Assembly (NCBI GenBank): GCA_046349915.1 | Contig: JAXMBL010000004.1 | Coordinates: 434,001-498,000 of the forward strand | Origin: CAIXSC01 sp046349915 | GTDB taxonomy: Bacteria > Planctomycetota > Planctomycetia > Pirellulales > Pirellulaceae | DNA: 64,000 nt | Direction of reading: 5' to 3' | In this document: positions 35,718-44,780 of the stretch, piece by piece | Numbering within the stretch: position 1 is the first letter of the stretch | Layout of the letters: each line of letters opens with the position of its first letter | Notes under the pieces: model-generated | Seen by the model: only the letters and a program-made list of their open reading frames with translations | Told to the model about the DNA's origin: nothing | The model's database searches: none | Translations under genes and position numbers: made by a program

Positions 35718-37423
35718 GACTCTGTCTCCCTTGGAGTTCGCATGGAGCCTGCCTCTGCCCCTTCACTCGACTCACTCGATTCACCTGATTCGCTTGCCGA
35801 AGTGTTCGCCGACTTGCTCGAGGATGCGTTCGCTGATTCGTCCGACGCGTCCTCCGCCGCCGAACCCCCATAGCGCCACACGCGCCGCTCGACCCCGTCG
35901 AGTCGCTCGGCGGCGTCCTCGAGCGCGCCGAGTTCTCGATCGGCGGCGTCCCAGGCGAGCGATGCTTGTGAGCTTGTCGACGTCGGCCCGTTGCTCGATC
36001 CGTCCGACTCACCCAAACTCGTCGGCGGTTTCGCCTTCGATGGGAGCCCAGTCGACTCCCGCGGTGTTTCGCGCGGCGCTTCGCGCTCGCGCCGAATGCC
36101 GATCGCGAGTATCCCGAGCGCCAGCGTGGCCACGACTCCCCACGCCAAGCCCGGCCGCTTGATGCGTCGGAAGAGCGGACGTGTTCCTGAGCGGGCCGCC
36201 GCCTCTTGTTCCTCGGCGCGGCGCCGTTCGCGAGCCCGCGTCCAGCGTGCCACCTCCGCGGGCAGCGCCGCGGAGTCCGGTTGCTGCACGTGCGCCAGGC
36301 ACCCCGCCAGCAACGTCGCCAGCTCGGCCGCCGATTCGCACCGCTCGGCCGCCTCTTTCGCCAGCAGTCGTTCGATCACGGCCGCCAGCCAGTCGGGCGT
36401 GTCGGGATTCACCTCGCGCACGGGGCGCGGTCGGGAGTCGGTGATGCGACGCAGCACCGCGAAGCTAGTCTCCGCTCGAAACGGCGGTCGCCCCGTCGCC
36501 ATCGCGTACATCACGCTCCCCAGACTAAACAAGTCGCTCCGACCGTCGACCGCCTCTCCCCGCGCCTGCTCGGGCGACATGTAGTTCGGCGTTCCCGGCA
36601 GATACCCGGTGTGCGTCAGACTCGCGTCGTCGCTGGCGCGGGCCAGCCCGAAGTCGGTGAGCAGCGCACGCTCCACGCCGCCGGCGGCGAGCAAAATGTT
36701 CGACGGCTTCACGTCGCGATGGACCAACCCCTGCGTGTGAGCGGCGGCCAACCCGGCGGCCGTTTGATGCGCGATCCGCAGCAGTCCGACGACATCGAGC
36801 GGCCCGCGTCGATCGATTCGCGTTTGGAGCGATTCGCCCGGCACGTATTGCATCACGAGGAACGGGAGCGTGTCGTCCGACTCGACGTTATGGATCGCCA
36901 CCACATGTTCGTGGACCACCGCCGCCGCCGCCCGCGCCTCACGCGCGAACCGCTGCCGCGCCGCTCCGTTCGCCGCCAAGTGAGGCGCCAACACCTTGAT
37001 CGCCACCGGCCGATTCAGCTCGGGGTCGAACCCTTTCAAGACGATCCCCATCCCGCCCGCGCCGATCCACCGCTCGACCTCGTACCGCCCCAGTCGCCCG
37101 AGCAGCTCCGGGTGCGACGGCGGCGCCAAGTACTGCCGCACGAGTTTCTCGGAGACCAAAGCCGCTTGCGGATCGCTCGCCGTTCCGCTTCGAGTCCGAT
37201 CGCGCCACTCTCGCTCGTACGTCTCGACCGTTGCGTCAGGCGCCAGCAGCGCGGTCGCCTCCAACCACTCCGTGCGATCGGCCGCCAATTCTTCGAGTCG
37301 CTGGCGGCAGGCGGCGCACGTCTCGACGTGCCGCGCCGTCCCTTGAGTTTCGGCCGAGTCTTCGAGATCGGCGAGCAACCGCCGCAGCGGCTCGTCGCGA
37401 CACGTCTTGCTTTCGTCGATCAT
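35714..37423 (-). CDS. Ser/Thr protein kinase with N-terminal zf-HC2-like finger (operon 1)
   Basis: 569 residues from ATG 37423-37421, which overlaps the sigma stop (ATGA). An anti-sigma-like zinc finger stands at the N-terminus with His32, Cys36 and Cys39 (HVETCAAC). The kinase has the glycine loop GAGGMGIVLKGF, VAIKVLAPH with the lysine, HRDVKPSNIL, DFG and the GTPNYMSPEQARGE segment. A membrane helix (WGVVATLALGILAIGI) precedes a Ser-rich and coiled tail. The finger is the element that sequesters ECF sigma factors in other systems, here fused to a kinase. The longer reading to 37948 contains no extra domain and is rejected. Confidence 0.93.
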   Translation of the reverse strand: MIDESKTCRDEPLRRLLADLEDSAETQGTARHVETCAACRQRLEELAADRTEWLEATALLAPDATVETYEREWRDRTRSGTASDPQAALVSEKLVRQYLAPPSHPELLGRLGRYEVERWIGAGGMGIVLKGFDPELNRPVAIKVLAPHLAANGAARQRFAREARAAAAVVHEHVVAIHNVESDDTLPFLVMQYVPGESLQTRIDRRGPLDVVGLLRIAHQTAAGLAAAHTQGLVHRDVKPSNILLAAGGVERALLTDFGLARASDDASLTHTGYLPGTPNYMSPEQARGEAVDGRSDLFSLGSVMYAMATGRPPFRAETSFAVLRRITDSRPRPVREVNPDTPDWLAAVIERLLAKEAAERCESAAELATLLAGCLAHVQQPDSAALPAEVARWTRARERRRAEEQEAAARSGTRPLFRRIKRPGLAWGVVATLALGILAIGIRREREAPRETPRESTGLPSKAKPPTSLGESDGSSNGPTSTSSQASLAWDAADRELGALEDAAERLDGVERRVWRYGGSAAEDASDESANASSSKSANTSASESGESSESSEGAEAGSMRTPRETES

Positions 37424-38016
37424 CGTTCGGACTCCTCCCGGCGCCGCACGCACTCGCGGAGCCGCGCCAAAACGCGACTCCTGGCGATGTAGACGCTCCC
37501 CTCGGTCATCTCCAATTCGGCCGCCACGGCCGGCACCGCGCGTTGCTCGACCGCCGTCTCCCAAAACGCTCGCCATGTCTTTGGCGCCACCGCGTCCTGC
37601 ACCTGTGCGGCCGCCCAGCGAAACACTTCCCGCCGATACTCGAAGTCGAACGCCTCCTCCTCGTGCTCCGCGTCCGACGGCGCCGCCACATCCTCGTCGT
37701 CGAGCGAGCGGAATCCAGCGCCTCGCCGCTTGGGCCGCGTGAGCAAGTTGATCGCCGAGTTTCGCGCGATCCGCAGCAGCCAGGCGCGGAACGGCCCGCG
37801 TTTGGGATCGTCGAGCCACTTGGCGATCGCTCGCGCCACGGCCCCGAACACCTCCTGGACCAAATCGTCCGCGTCGGCCGGTTGCAGCCCGCGCCCTCGC
37901 GCCAAGCGATAGACGAGCGGCCCGTAGATCTCGAGCAGCTCGTCCCAAGCCGCGACGTCCCCCGCGTCCCGCAATCGCAGGAGCAGGCTGGAGCGAGTTT
38001 CGGGAAGAACCGCCAT
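37420..38016 (-). CDS. ECF sigma factor (operon 1)
   Basis: 198 residues. Region 2 (LQPADADDLVQEVFGAVARA, PFRAWLLRIARNSAINLL) and region 4 (AVAAELEMTEGSVYIARSRV) are clear. It is the first gene of a run of three with four-base overlaps on both joints, so it is produced together with the kinase at 35714. Planctomycetes have many kinase-linked ECF factors. The kinase with its zinc finger is the likely control, by sequestration or phosphorylation. Confidence 0.93.
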   Translation of the reverse strand: MAVLPETRSSLLLRLRDAGDVAAWDELLEIYGPLVYRLARGRGLQPADADDLVQEVFGAVARAIAKWLDDPKRGPFRAWLLRIARNSAINLLTRPKRRGAGFRSLDDEDVAAPSDAEHEEEAFDFEYRREVFRWAAAQVQDAVAPKTWRAFWETAVEQRAVPAVAAELEMTEGSVYIARSRVLARLRECVRRREESER

Positions 38017-38277
38017 GCGTCGTCCATTGTCAAAAAGTCACGCGGTCGCCGATCCGCCCGGCGGTGCGACGAGTGCCACGACGGGTGCGCTACGAGCCGC
38101 GCATCATACGTCTCCCAACGAGTCGCCGGTGGCTCTGAGAGAGAAGACACGCCTCCGCCCGAAATCTTTCACGCAAACCGGACGCTCACCCTGACTGAGG
38201 CCCGCTCGAAAGCCTGAGACGGGTCCATTGAGGCCGGTCAGGTGCCGCGTCGGGGGCGGCGTCCGTGACGTTAACGC

Positions 38278-38311
38278 GACAAGCGTCGCGAGCAGTGCCG
38301 CGACGCTTGTC
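38278..38311. repeat. Perfect 13-bp-stem hairpin between divergent genes
   Basis: GACAAGCGTCGCG and CGCGACGCTTGTC around an 8-base loop, in the gap between the ECF factor and the truncated kinase. No T run. It could be a DNA-level operator or a remnant of a terminator. The rest of 38017-38467 shows no gene, only debris in front of the truncated kinase. Confidence 0.75.
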
Positions 38312-38467
38312 ATCTAATGCGCTGACCAAGTTTCTTGGCGATCAATTTGACATCGAACGGATCTCGACCGTCATCGCCACCCGCCGTCTGAACGGCTGTT
38401 TTATTACTTCTTCTCCCAAAGCTGATCCTTGTTGCCGTTGCCGCCGTCGTTGTTTCTCCTCAGCTTC

Positions 38468-39817
38468 AAGCCAGCGAATATCCTGCTGACCGAGGGCGTT
38501 GTCGAGAAGGTCAAGATTTCCGATTTCGGTTTGGCCCGGGCGGTGGACAATGCCAGCATGACGTCCAGTGGAGTGATCGCCGGTACGCCCATGTACATGG
38601 CGCCCGAGCAGGCGCGTGGAGAAACTCTGGACCACCGCGCCGATTTATTCAGCCTGGGAAGCGTGCTGTATCAGATGGTCAGCGGTCGTCCTCCGTTTCG
38701 GGCGATCAATACGATGGCCGTACTCAAGCGAGTCTGCGAGGACACTCCGAGACCGCTGGACGACGTTATTCCAGAAACACCCGGCTGGCTGCAGGCGATC
38801 ATCTTTCGCTTGTTGGAGAAAAAGCGAGAAGACCGTTTTCAGTCGGCGCAGGAAGTCGCTGACGTTTTAGCTCGCTGTCAGCGTGAGTTTGAGCACGTCG
38901 GCAAGGCGGTCGCGGTTGCAACCCCTCGCCCCACCGAGGCGAGCGAAGCCGCCAGCAACGAGGCGAAGAAGTCCGTCTGGCGGATGCGTCTGTGGCTGGC
39001 GATGCTTTGCGCCTCGGCGGTTTTAGTACCCGCGGTCATCGGACCAAGGTTGGTACGCTGGTTCGATCAGCCAATCGCGACGCTGTCGCGGGTAGAATCA
39101 GGCGGAGGGCTTAATGGGAACGCACCGGAGCCACCTTCTCTCAACGATGAAGTGACAAACAACTCTCCTGCTGTGGCAGAAGATGAAGTTGACGTTGCCA
39201 TAGTATTCCTGGATGGCAATCGTCGGCGTCATGATCGCCCGGATCATGGTGTGGAAGTCCACGTCGACATTACCGGCGGCGAGCGGATCATCCGGCATGC
39301 GGAAAGAATGAATTTCGATTTCCTGAAAGGGAATACCCTCCTCGATCCCTATTTTGCCCATGGATGGTGGAAGAGCTCGGACACCGAATGGACGGACCTC
39401 CGTGCCATTCATTTTCATTCGGGGGTGAATCGCGACGATCCCATTTGGGGCGTAAGGACGAATCGGGAAAACTGCACGATCGGATCGATCATCCTTGGAA
39501 CCGGTTCGGAAGGCGGGAACCCGTTTTTCGAGGCGAAGAATGATCGGGTGGAACCTTATGGACCGGGTCGACGGATCGCGGTCAGCACGATTGATACTGA
39601 TCAAGAGCTTGGCTTGGCTAACGGTTCGATCTATCTCTCGGATCGGGGATGGCTCGAATTGTGCTGGATGGGTGAGAAAGAGGGTTTGATGAATTCTCAC
39701 AAGACCTATTATCTGCCCGCTGGAACGACTCTGCACGATCTCGGCCTTCGCCCTGGGACTTCACGCACTTGGCGAGATGATGTGTTCGGTACGGTGAAGC
39801 TCTTGATCCAACCCTGA
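38468..39817 (+). pseudogene. 5'-truncated Ser/Thr kinase with C-terminal extracellular domain
   Basis: The reading joins the kinase pattern only at KPANILLTEG, then has ISDFGLARAVDNASMTSSGV, GTPMYMAPEQARGE and the helices of the lower lobe, a membrane segment (LAMLCASAVLVPAVIG) and a 230-residue outer domain. The glycine loop, the ATP-binding lysine and the HRD motif are missing, so there can be no kinase activity. The nearest start, 38429, gives an unrelated leader MLPLPPSLFLLSF. The outer domain (VHVDITGGERIIRHAERMNF, ELGLANGSIYLSDRGWLE) is intact and might still be made. Confidence 0.75.
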
Positions 39818-40024
39818 GCAGGGTCAGGTATTCAGACATCCACGGATCTCCTCGAAGTGACTCCCTTGTCGATGCTCATCGTCACGAATTGTTGCGTGAG
39901 CGGTTGGGCAACGGCTTCCTGTCTTAGCGGGTGGTCGACATGGCCCGAGTGACTCGTTCCGTACGCGGTGGTTGTCGTCCATTCGGAGCGACGTCACTAC
40001 CGCCGCCGTGCCGTCGCGGGACCG

Positions 40025-41068
40025 TCAGCCGTCGTTAGCCGCCGATCGTCGTGCGTCGACCAGCGCGATGATCTCTCGCGGGTCGCGTTTCCAGAGTTTC
40101 AGTCGCTCGTCGTCGTATCCTCGCAGCACCCACGGAAACCGCTGGCCCACGAAATCGATGACTTGCGGTATGGCGGCATCTTTGAGCGGGATGGGAAAAA
40201 GCTTGCCGTTGCGCAAGGCAAAGACGACAAAGCTCTCGTACTGTTGCCGCAGGTGATAGACCCAGACGATCTGGTCGAGTCGCAGGCTTTTCATGCCGAA
40301 CGTCGTGGGCCGCACGAACCACGATTCGGTGAGCGTCGCTTTGCCGAGATTCAGGGTCGGGCCGCTCTTCATCTCGTGGTCGATCGACGGTAAGTTCGCG
40401 GACGCGTCGCCCAACGGGTCGGCGAGCGCGAATTGGCGAGCGACCGGGTGAATATCGGGATTGAAACGAGCCATGATGGTTCGCGCGAGTCGAAAGAACG
40501 TCCAGGCGGACCAGGGGATGAGCAACGTCAGCAGGACGTACCCCCAGATGGTGAATGCCGCGACGCTGCTCATCATCACCGGCAGGATCTTTCCTTGCAG
40601 TTCCGGGTGACGCCGCACTGTCGCCTCGATCACCTTCGCGTCCATGTCGCGCAGCGGACCAATCGGCCCGATGAGATGTCGGCCGTCGGCGGCCGACCGA
40701 GCCAGCACCAGCAGGTACTGATCGCCCACCGGCATCAAGAAAAACGGGACCGTCGAATAGGGCCGGCCGTCGCTCGTCGAGACTTCCTGCCAGTCGGTTT
40801 CAATCAACTGGCGGTCGAGCAACTCGACGTACGCAATCAACGATCGATTGCCGCGATCGGCGATGATTGTCGTCAACTGCTGGTCGGTCGGACGTATCGG
40901 CCCGCGGAAGAAATGCGTTAAATACGAACTCGACAGCCACAAGATCAACAGGATGCACGCGAGGCTGATGCCGTGGGCGACCAACGAGTTGCGGGTGACT
41001 CTGGCAATCTGCGTGCGGGTCCACGATTGCGATGGCCATTGGGACTCGGCGTGGGCGGTAAAACTCAT
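40025..41068 (-). CDS. Membrane protein with two transmembrane blocks (347 aa)
   Basis: One membrane helix near residue 35 (HGISLACILLILWLSSSYLT) and one or two near 170 (VAAFTIWGYVLLTLLIPWSA) frame a periplasmic loop (RGNRSLIAYVELLDRQLIET). The cytoplasmic C-terminus has WFVRPTTFGMKSLRLDQIVW and YESFVVFALRNGKLFPIP, a PH-like beta fold. No named family is recognised. The segment encoding ADPLGDASA shares 27 identical bases with an intergenic site at 42308. Confidence 0.75.
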   Translation of the reverse strand: MSFTAHAESQWPSQSWTRTQIARVTRNSLVAHGISLACILLILWLSSSYLTHFFRGPIRPTDQQLTTIIADRGNRSLIAYVELLDRQLIETDWQEVSTSDGRPYSTVPFFLMPVGDQYLLVLARSAADGRHLIGPIGPLRDMDAKVIEATVRRHPELQGKILPVMMSSVAAFTIWGYVLLTLLIPWSAWTFFRLARTIMARFNPDIHPVARQFALADPLGDASANLPSIDHEMKSGPTLNLGKATLTESWFVRPTTFGMKSLRLDQIVWVYHLRQQYESFVVFALRNGKLFPIPLKDAAIPQVIDFVGQRFPWVLRGYDDERLKLWKRDPREIIALVDARRSAANDG

Positions 41069-41414
41069 GGCTCGATCAGGATCCTGACGTTTGGTTTGTG
41101 GTCGCGGGATGGGACGACTGGAGATTGGCCGATTCTACCGCAATTGACACGGGCCAAAATGCCACGGTTTGTTGGTCGTCTTATCGTTAATTCGTGGCGT
41201 TCACGCATATACTAGCATGATCCGGTTGCATAGGATTTGAATGAGATCGGTTTGTCGATGCCCTAGGTGGAGGTAGGCTACGGCGACGAACTGATGCTGT
41301 TGCGAGGTTGCCAATTTGTTTTAGATCTAGATCGTTGGTCATCTGTTTGCTGGCGGTGATGGCTGCCGACGTTCGGGCAGGCTGGTTGTTCGAGTCGCGC
41401 GAAGCGCTGTTTGA
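41069..41414. other. 346-bp gap before the AbiEi remnant
   Basis: Nothing gene-like was seen. The frame of the AbiEi remnant is closed by a TGA at 41412-41414, so the lost N-terminal part of that gene is not here. Confidence 0.5.
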
Positions 41415-41702
41415 ATCGCGCCGCAATACCCACCCCTCCACGTGTTCCGCTTCTCCGAGCAGGCGTTTGCCGTTGGGATTGAAACACATTCGATGGATGG
41501 TGTGCTGGTCAGAATCTATGGCCCCGAAAAGACCCTGGCTGACTGCTTCAAGTTTCGCAACAAGATTGGCCTGGACGTAGCGCTGGAAGCCCTCAAGATC
41601 TATCGCAAACGGCGTCGCCCCCAGTTTCAGCAAGTCCTTGAGTTCGCCCGCGTCTGCCGTGTGGAGAAAATCCTGCGGCCCTACCTGGAGGCGAGCATGT
41701 GA
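41415..41702 (+). pseudogene. abiEi: AbiEi-type antitoxin, C-terminal fragment
   Basis: The pattern DGVLVRIYGPEKTLADCFKF, RNKIGLDVALEAL and ARVCRVEKILRPYLEA is the C-terminal domain of the AbiE type IV antitoxin. Its N-terminal winged helix is missing. The stop TGA overlaps GTGACCAACGAGCC, the normal start of the AbiEii toxin gene, but after about seven codons that gene is replaced by the 109-bp repeat (41719). The system is therefore dead: half an antitoxin and the first codons of a toxin. Confidence 0.85.
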
Positions 41703-41718
41703 CCAACGAGCCATTCGA

Positions 41719-41827
41719 TGCTTGGTTAATGTCTTCCGCATCGGCGTGCTCCCCGGTTAGCGCAGCGTAGAGCCGTTGTCTCACCGGTGGCGGATGCCGA
41801 CAAGTTCGTGGGAGCGGCACGCGAGCG
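41719..41827 (+). repeat. 108-bp dispersed repeat, copy 2
   Basis: Matches 26457-26564 over its full length, same orientation. It replaces the AbiEii gene after its first codons. Both copies thus stand exactly at gene break points. Confidence 0.8.
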
Positions 41828-41942
41828 AGGATCGCGTCGTCTCTGGGCAAAGTCTCACTTGTCTGTCGCTCCCAATGGGGCCGGGCTACTGGCCGAGCAC
41901 CTTGCGCACGGCCTCGCGGACCTTCGGCGACTTGGTTTGTGC

Positions 41943-41961
41943 GACGGACTGGAAGTCCGTC
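41943..41961. repeat. GACGGACT-GGA-AGTCCGTC hairpin, copy 2
   Basis: Identical to 33433-33451, again followed by GTACAGC. Confidence 0.8.
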
Positions 41962-42002
41962 GTACAGCGGAACCGGACGGCGTTGACTAAGCGAGTTGCG
42001 TA

Positions 42003-42120
42003 ATGCTCGACGCGGGCTCTCGTAATGCCGGCTCGCTCGGCAACCGAGACTGGCGTTGGTTGTGCACGGTTGCCCCGCCGCTCCCCCTTCGGTCTCCCTC
42101 CCCAAGCAAGCTTGGGGCGA
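42003..42120 (-). repeat. 310-bp repeat family, inverted partial copy
   Basis: The reverse complement contains CGCCCCAAGCTTGCTTGGGG, a GGGGGAGCGGC block, CAACCGTGCACAACCAACGC and GTTGCCGAGCGAGCCGGCAT, in the same order as in 865-1174. The first and last parts of the repeat are missing. Confidence 0.75.
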
Positions 42121-42195
42121 GGGATGTGCACTTCGGGGCGCGAGGGGCTTGTTGCTGGGTTGGCACGATGACGCCTGCCGGATCCTCCCCTCTAT

Positions 42196-42222
42196 CCTTT
42201 TTCCTTTTTCCTTTTTCCTTTA
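42196..42222. repeat. CCTTTTT low-complexity run
   Basis: Four tandem TTTTTCC-like heptamers, followed by TATCAGTGTCATCGGTGTCA, a mini-repeat whose relative is at 47630-47660. The 42223-42585 stretch holds no gene apart from a 27-base duplicate of 40395 at 42308-42334. Confidence 0.6.
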
Positions 42223-42585
42223 TCAGTGTCATCGGTGTCATCCGTGGTCGACCGACTTCCGTGCTTCCGTGGACTGTCACGGGCGGAACGCCTGAATTCA
42301 ATCCCTAAGCGGACGCGTCGCCCAACGGGTCGGCGGTGAAGTTCGTTGACGCCAGCATCGCTGACCTGGGTACGTTCCGGGTCTGTCACCCCAGTACCAT
42401 CGAGATTGAGGATAGACCCTGCCGCCGGCCTCTTTGATCGCTACGACCGCGGCCCGCTGCCTAAGTGATCTCCGGGAACTTCCGGCGACTCCGTATGGCT
42501 GTAAGTTCGATTCAAGAGCTAGTATGCTTTAAAGTTTCGTGGCTCGATGATCCAGTATTGCCTGCTTCGCAAAAACGACCCGATC

Positions 42586-43302
42586 ATGTTGAAAGCCGTT
42601 TCACTGACCAAGATTTATCAGGAGGGGCCGCCGGCGTTGGATCGGCTCGATCTCACAGTCCCACCAGGAGAGGTCTTCTGTCTGCTCGGCCCGAATGGCG
42701 CGGGGAAGACGACGACGGTGCAACTGTTCTTGAATTTCGTCCAGCCGACATCCGGTCAAGCGCTCGTGGGCGGCATTGACAGTGCGAGTGATCCGTTGGC
42801 CGCGCGGCGACTGCTCGCCTACATTCCCGAGAACGTGAATCTCTACGGGAAGCTCAGCGGGTCGGAAAACTTGGAGTACTTCAATGCGCTCGCAACCGGC
42901 CAACGATTGGACGATACCCGTTTGCGTGCGTTATTGCGGCAAGCTGGGTTGCCCGACGAGGCGGCATGTCGGCCGGTGAACGGGTACTCAAAGGGGATGC
43001 GACAGAAGGTGGGGATCGCGATCGCGTTGGCGAAGCAGGCGCGGGCATTGCTGCTCGACGAACCGACATCAGGGCTTGATCCGTTGGCCGCGAACGAATT
43101 CGCGCGGCTGATCGAGGAGTTACGACAGCAAGGGATGGCCGTCCTGATGGTCACGCACGATCTGTTTCTGGCTCAGCAGTGTGGAACACGAGTCGGCATC
43201 ATGCAGCGCGGCAAGCTAGTCACGACTCTTAATACCGCCAGCACGGATCACCTCAGTTTGGAACGCGCGTATCTCGATGCCTCAAACATGGAGGCGGCAT
43301 GA
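42586..43302 (+). CDS. ABC transporter ATP-binding protein
   Basis: 238 residues from ATG 42586; a start at 42547 adds 13 unlikely residues. Walker A GPNGAGKT at 35-42, the signature region GYSKGMRQKVGIAIALAKQA (SKG rather than SGG), Walker B ALLLDEPTSGLD and the H-loop VTHDLF. The C-terminus overlaps the next gene's start (ATGA). It drives the two permeases that follow. Confidence 0.94.
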   Translation: MLKAVSLTKIYQEGPPALDRLDLTVPPGEVFCLLGPNGAGKTTTVQLFLNFVQPTSGQALVGGIDSASDPLAARRLLAYIPENVNLYGKLSGSENLEYFNALATGQRLDDTRLRALLRQAGLPDEAACRPVNGYSKGMRQKVGIAIALAKQARALLLDEPTSGLDPLAANEFARLIEELRQQGMAVLMVTHDLFLAQQCGTRVGIMQRGKLVTTLNTASTDHLSLERAYLDASNMEAA

Positions 43303-44780
43303 GTAGCACTTCGCTTGCTGTCGAGACTGCCAGTGCCGCGTCCTCGACGGTCAACCCAACGCTTTGGATCGCCCGCAAGGAGTGGCTCGATCTTCGCCGC
43401 GACTCGCGGTGGCTTCCACTTGCCAGTGTGACGGTCATGTTGATGTTAGCGGCACTCGCGCTGGGGTTGCTGCAAACGCAGCGACTGGAGCGAGAGCATC
43501 ACGCGGCTGAAGTGGGGGATCGCCACGTTTGGACGGTTCAAGGAGCGAAGAATCCGCATTCCGCGGCGCACTTCGGGCAGTACGCATTTAAGCCGATCGG
43601 ACCGTTGGCGCTCGCCGAACCGGGAATTGACGCGTACGTTGGCAGTGCGGCTCACCTCGAAGCTCACAAGCAGAACGAAGTGCAATTCCGAGCCGCCCGT
43701 GACGCAACTCTGGCCGCTCGCATGGGGTCTCTCACCTTGGCGTTCGTGTTGCAAACAGTGCTGCCTCTTATGGCGATTCTGCTGGGCTTCGCGGCGTTCT
43801 CCGGCGAGCGAGAACAGGGGACGTTGCGGCAACTGCTGAGCCTCGGCGTGAAGCCGATTCACTTGCTGCTGGGCAAAGCGATCGCGGGAGCGAGCGTTCT
43901 GTTGGGCTTGCTGGTTCTGGCAAGCGTTGGCCTCGTCGTGGGTCTATGGCTGTTCGGCTCCGAGCATCTGGCCGACGCGGGCGGCGACGGGCTGCGCCTG
44001 CTCGGTCTGATCGCGGGGTACTCGTTGTACTTGATGGGCTTTCTCGCGCTGGCGTTGGCGGTCTCGGCAAGAGCACGCAGTTCGCGAGCAGCCTTAGTCG
44101 GTTTGCTGTCATTCTGGTTGCTCAACAGCTTCCTCGTGCCGCGGCTCGTGACGGACGTGGTGCGCAACGCCGATCCCCTGCCGACCGCGTTGGCCTTTCG
44201 TGCCGCCATTGCCGAGGACAAAAAGCAACTCTTCGGACATGACGAGAAACACCCAGGATTCATTGCGTTTCGCGACCGAGTGCTGAAGCAATACCAGGTC
44301 GAACGAGTTGAAGATTTGCCGGTGAGTTTTCGCGGCCTGTCGCTGCGTGAAGACGACGAGGCCGGCTATCGCATGTTCGACCGTCATTTCGGTCGCCTTC
44401 AATCGCAGATCGAGCGGCAGGATGCGTGGCGAGCCGTTCCAGGACTGATGTTTCCGATGCTCGCATTGCAGCCAGTTTCGATGGCGATGGCGGGCACCGA
44501 CAACCGGCATCATCACCATTTTGTCGAGTCTGCCGAGAGGCATCGTCGCCTGATCCAGACCGCCGCCAGCCAAGACCTGATCGACCACGCGAAGAACGGC
44601 GACAATTCGTATGTCGCTCCCGAAACGACGTGGGCAGGCATTCCATCTTTCGAGTATCGACAACCGGACGCCGTCTGGGCCTTGCAAGGCCAATGGCGAA
44701 ATCTCGCAGCGCTTGCGCTGTGGTGCCTGGCGTGTTGTGCTCTGGCGTGGCGGTCGGCGCTGCGTCTGCGGGCGGTATGA
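43299..44780 (+). CDS. ABC-2 type permease, DUF3526-like (first of two)
   Basis: 493 residues. An N-terminal membrane helix (LPLASVTVMLMLAALALGLL) is followed by a long periplasmic loop with RHVWTVQGAKNPHSAAHFGQ, then a block of five helices (LAFVLQTVLPLMAILLGFAA and on), a second loop and a last helix. The GEREQGTLRQLLSLGVKP motif is the permease coupling helix. The layout is that of DUF3526 permeases. It overlaps its ATPase and the next permease by four bases on each side, so the three act as one transporter. Confidence 0.88.
   Translation: MSSTSLAVETASAASSTVNPTLWIARKEWLDLRRDSRWLPLASVTVMLMLAALALGLLQTQRLEREHHAAEVGDRHVWTVQGAKNPHSAAHFGQYAFKPIGPLALAEPGIDAYVGSAAHLEAHKQNEVQFRAARDATLAARMGSLTLAFVLQTVLPLMAILLGFAAFSGEREQGTLRQLLSLGVKPIHLLLGKAIAGASVLLGLLVLASVGLVVGLWLFGSEHLADAGGDGLRLLGLIAGYSLYLMGFLALALAVSARARSSRAALVGLLSFWLLNSFLVPRLVTDVVRNADPLPTALAFRAAIAEDKKQLFGHDEKHPGFIAFRDRVLKQYQVERVEDLPVSFRGLSLREDDEAGYRMFDRHFGRLQSQIERQDAWRAVPGLMFPMLALQPVSMAMAGTDNRHHHHFVESAERHRRLIQTAASQDLIDHAKNGDNSYVAPETTWAGIPSFEYRQPDAVWALQGQWRNLAALALWCLACCALAWRSALRLRAV

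Noticed and set aside
36206..37492. 428-codon ORF opposite the operon 1 kinase
   Set aside because: Antisense of a kinase with complete motifs; Arg/His-rich composition typical of a shadow.
44426..44776. N-terminal extension of the second permease
   Set aside because: Lies fully inside the first permease gene in another frame; ATG 44777 gives the usual ATGA coupling.
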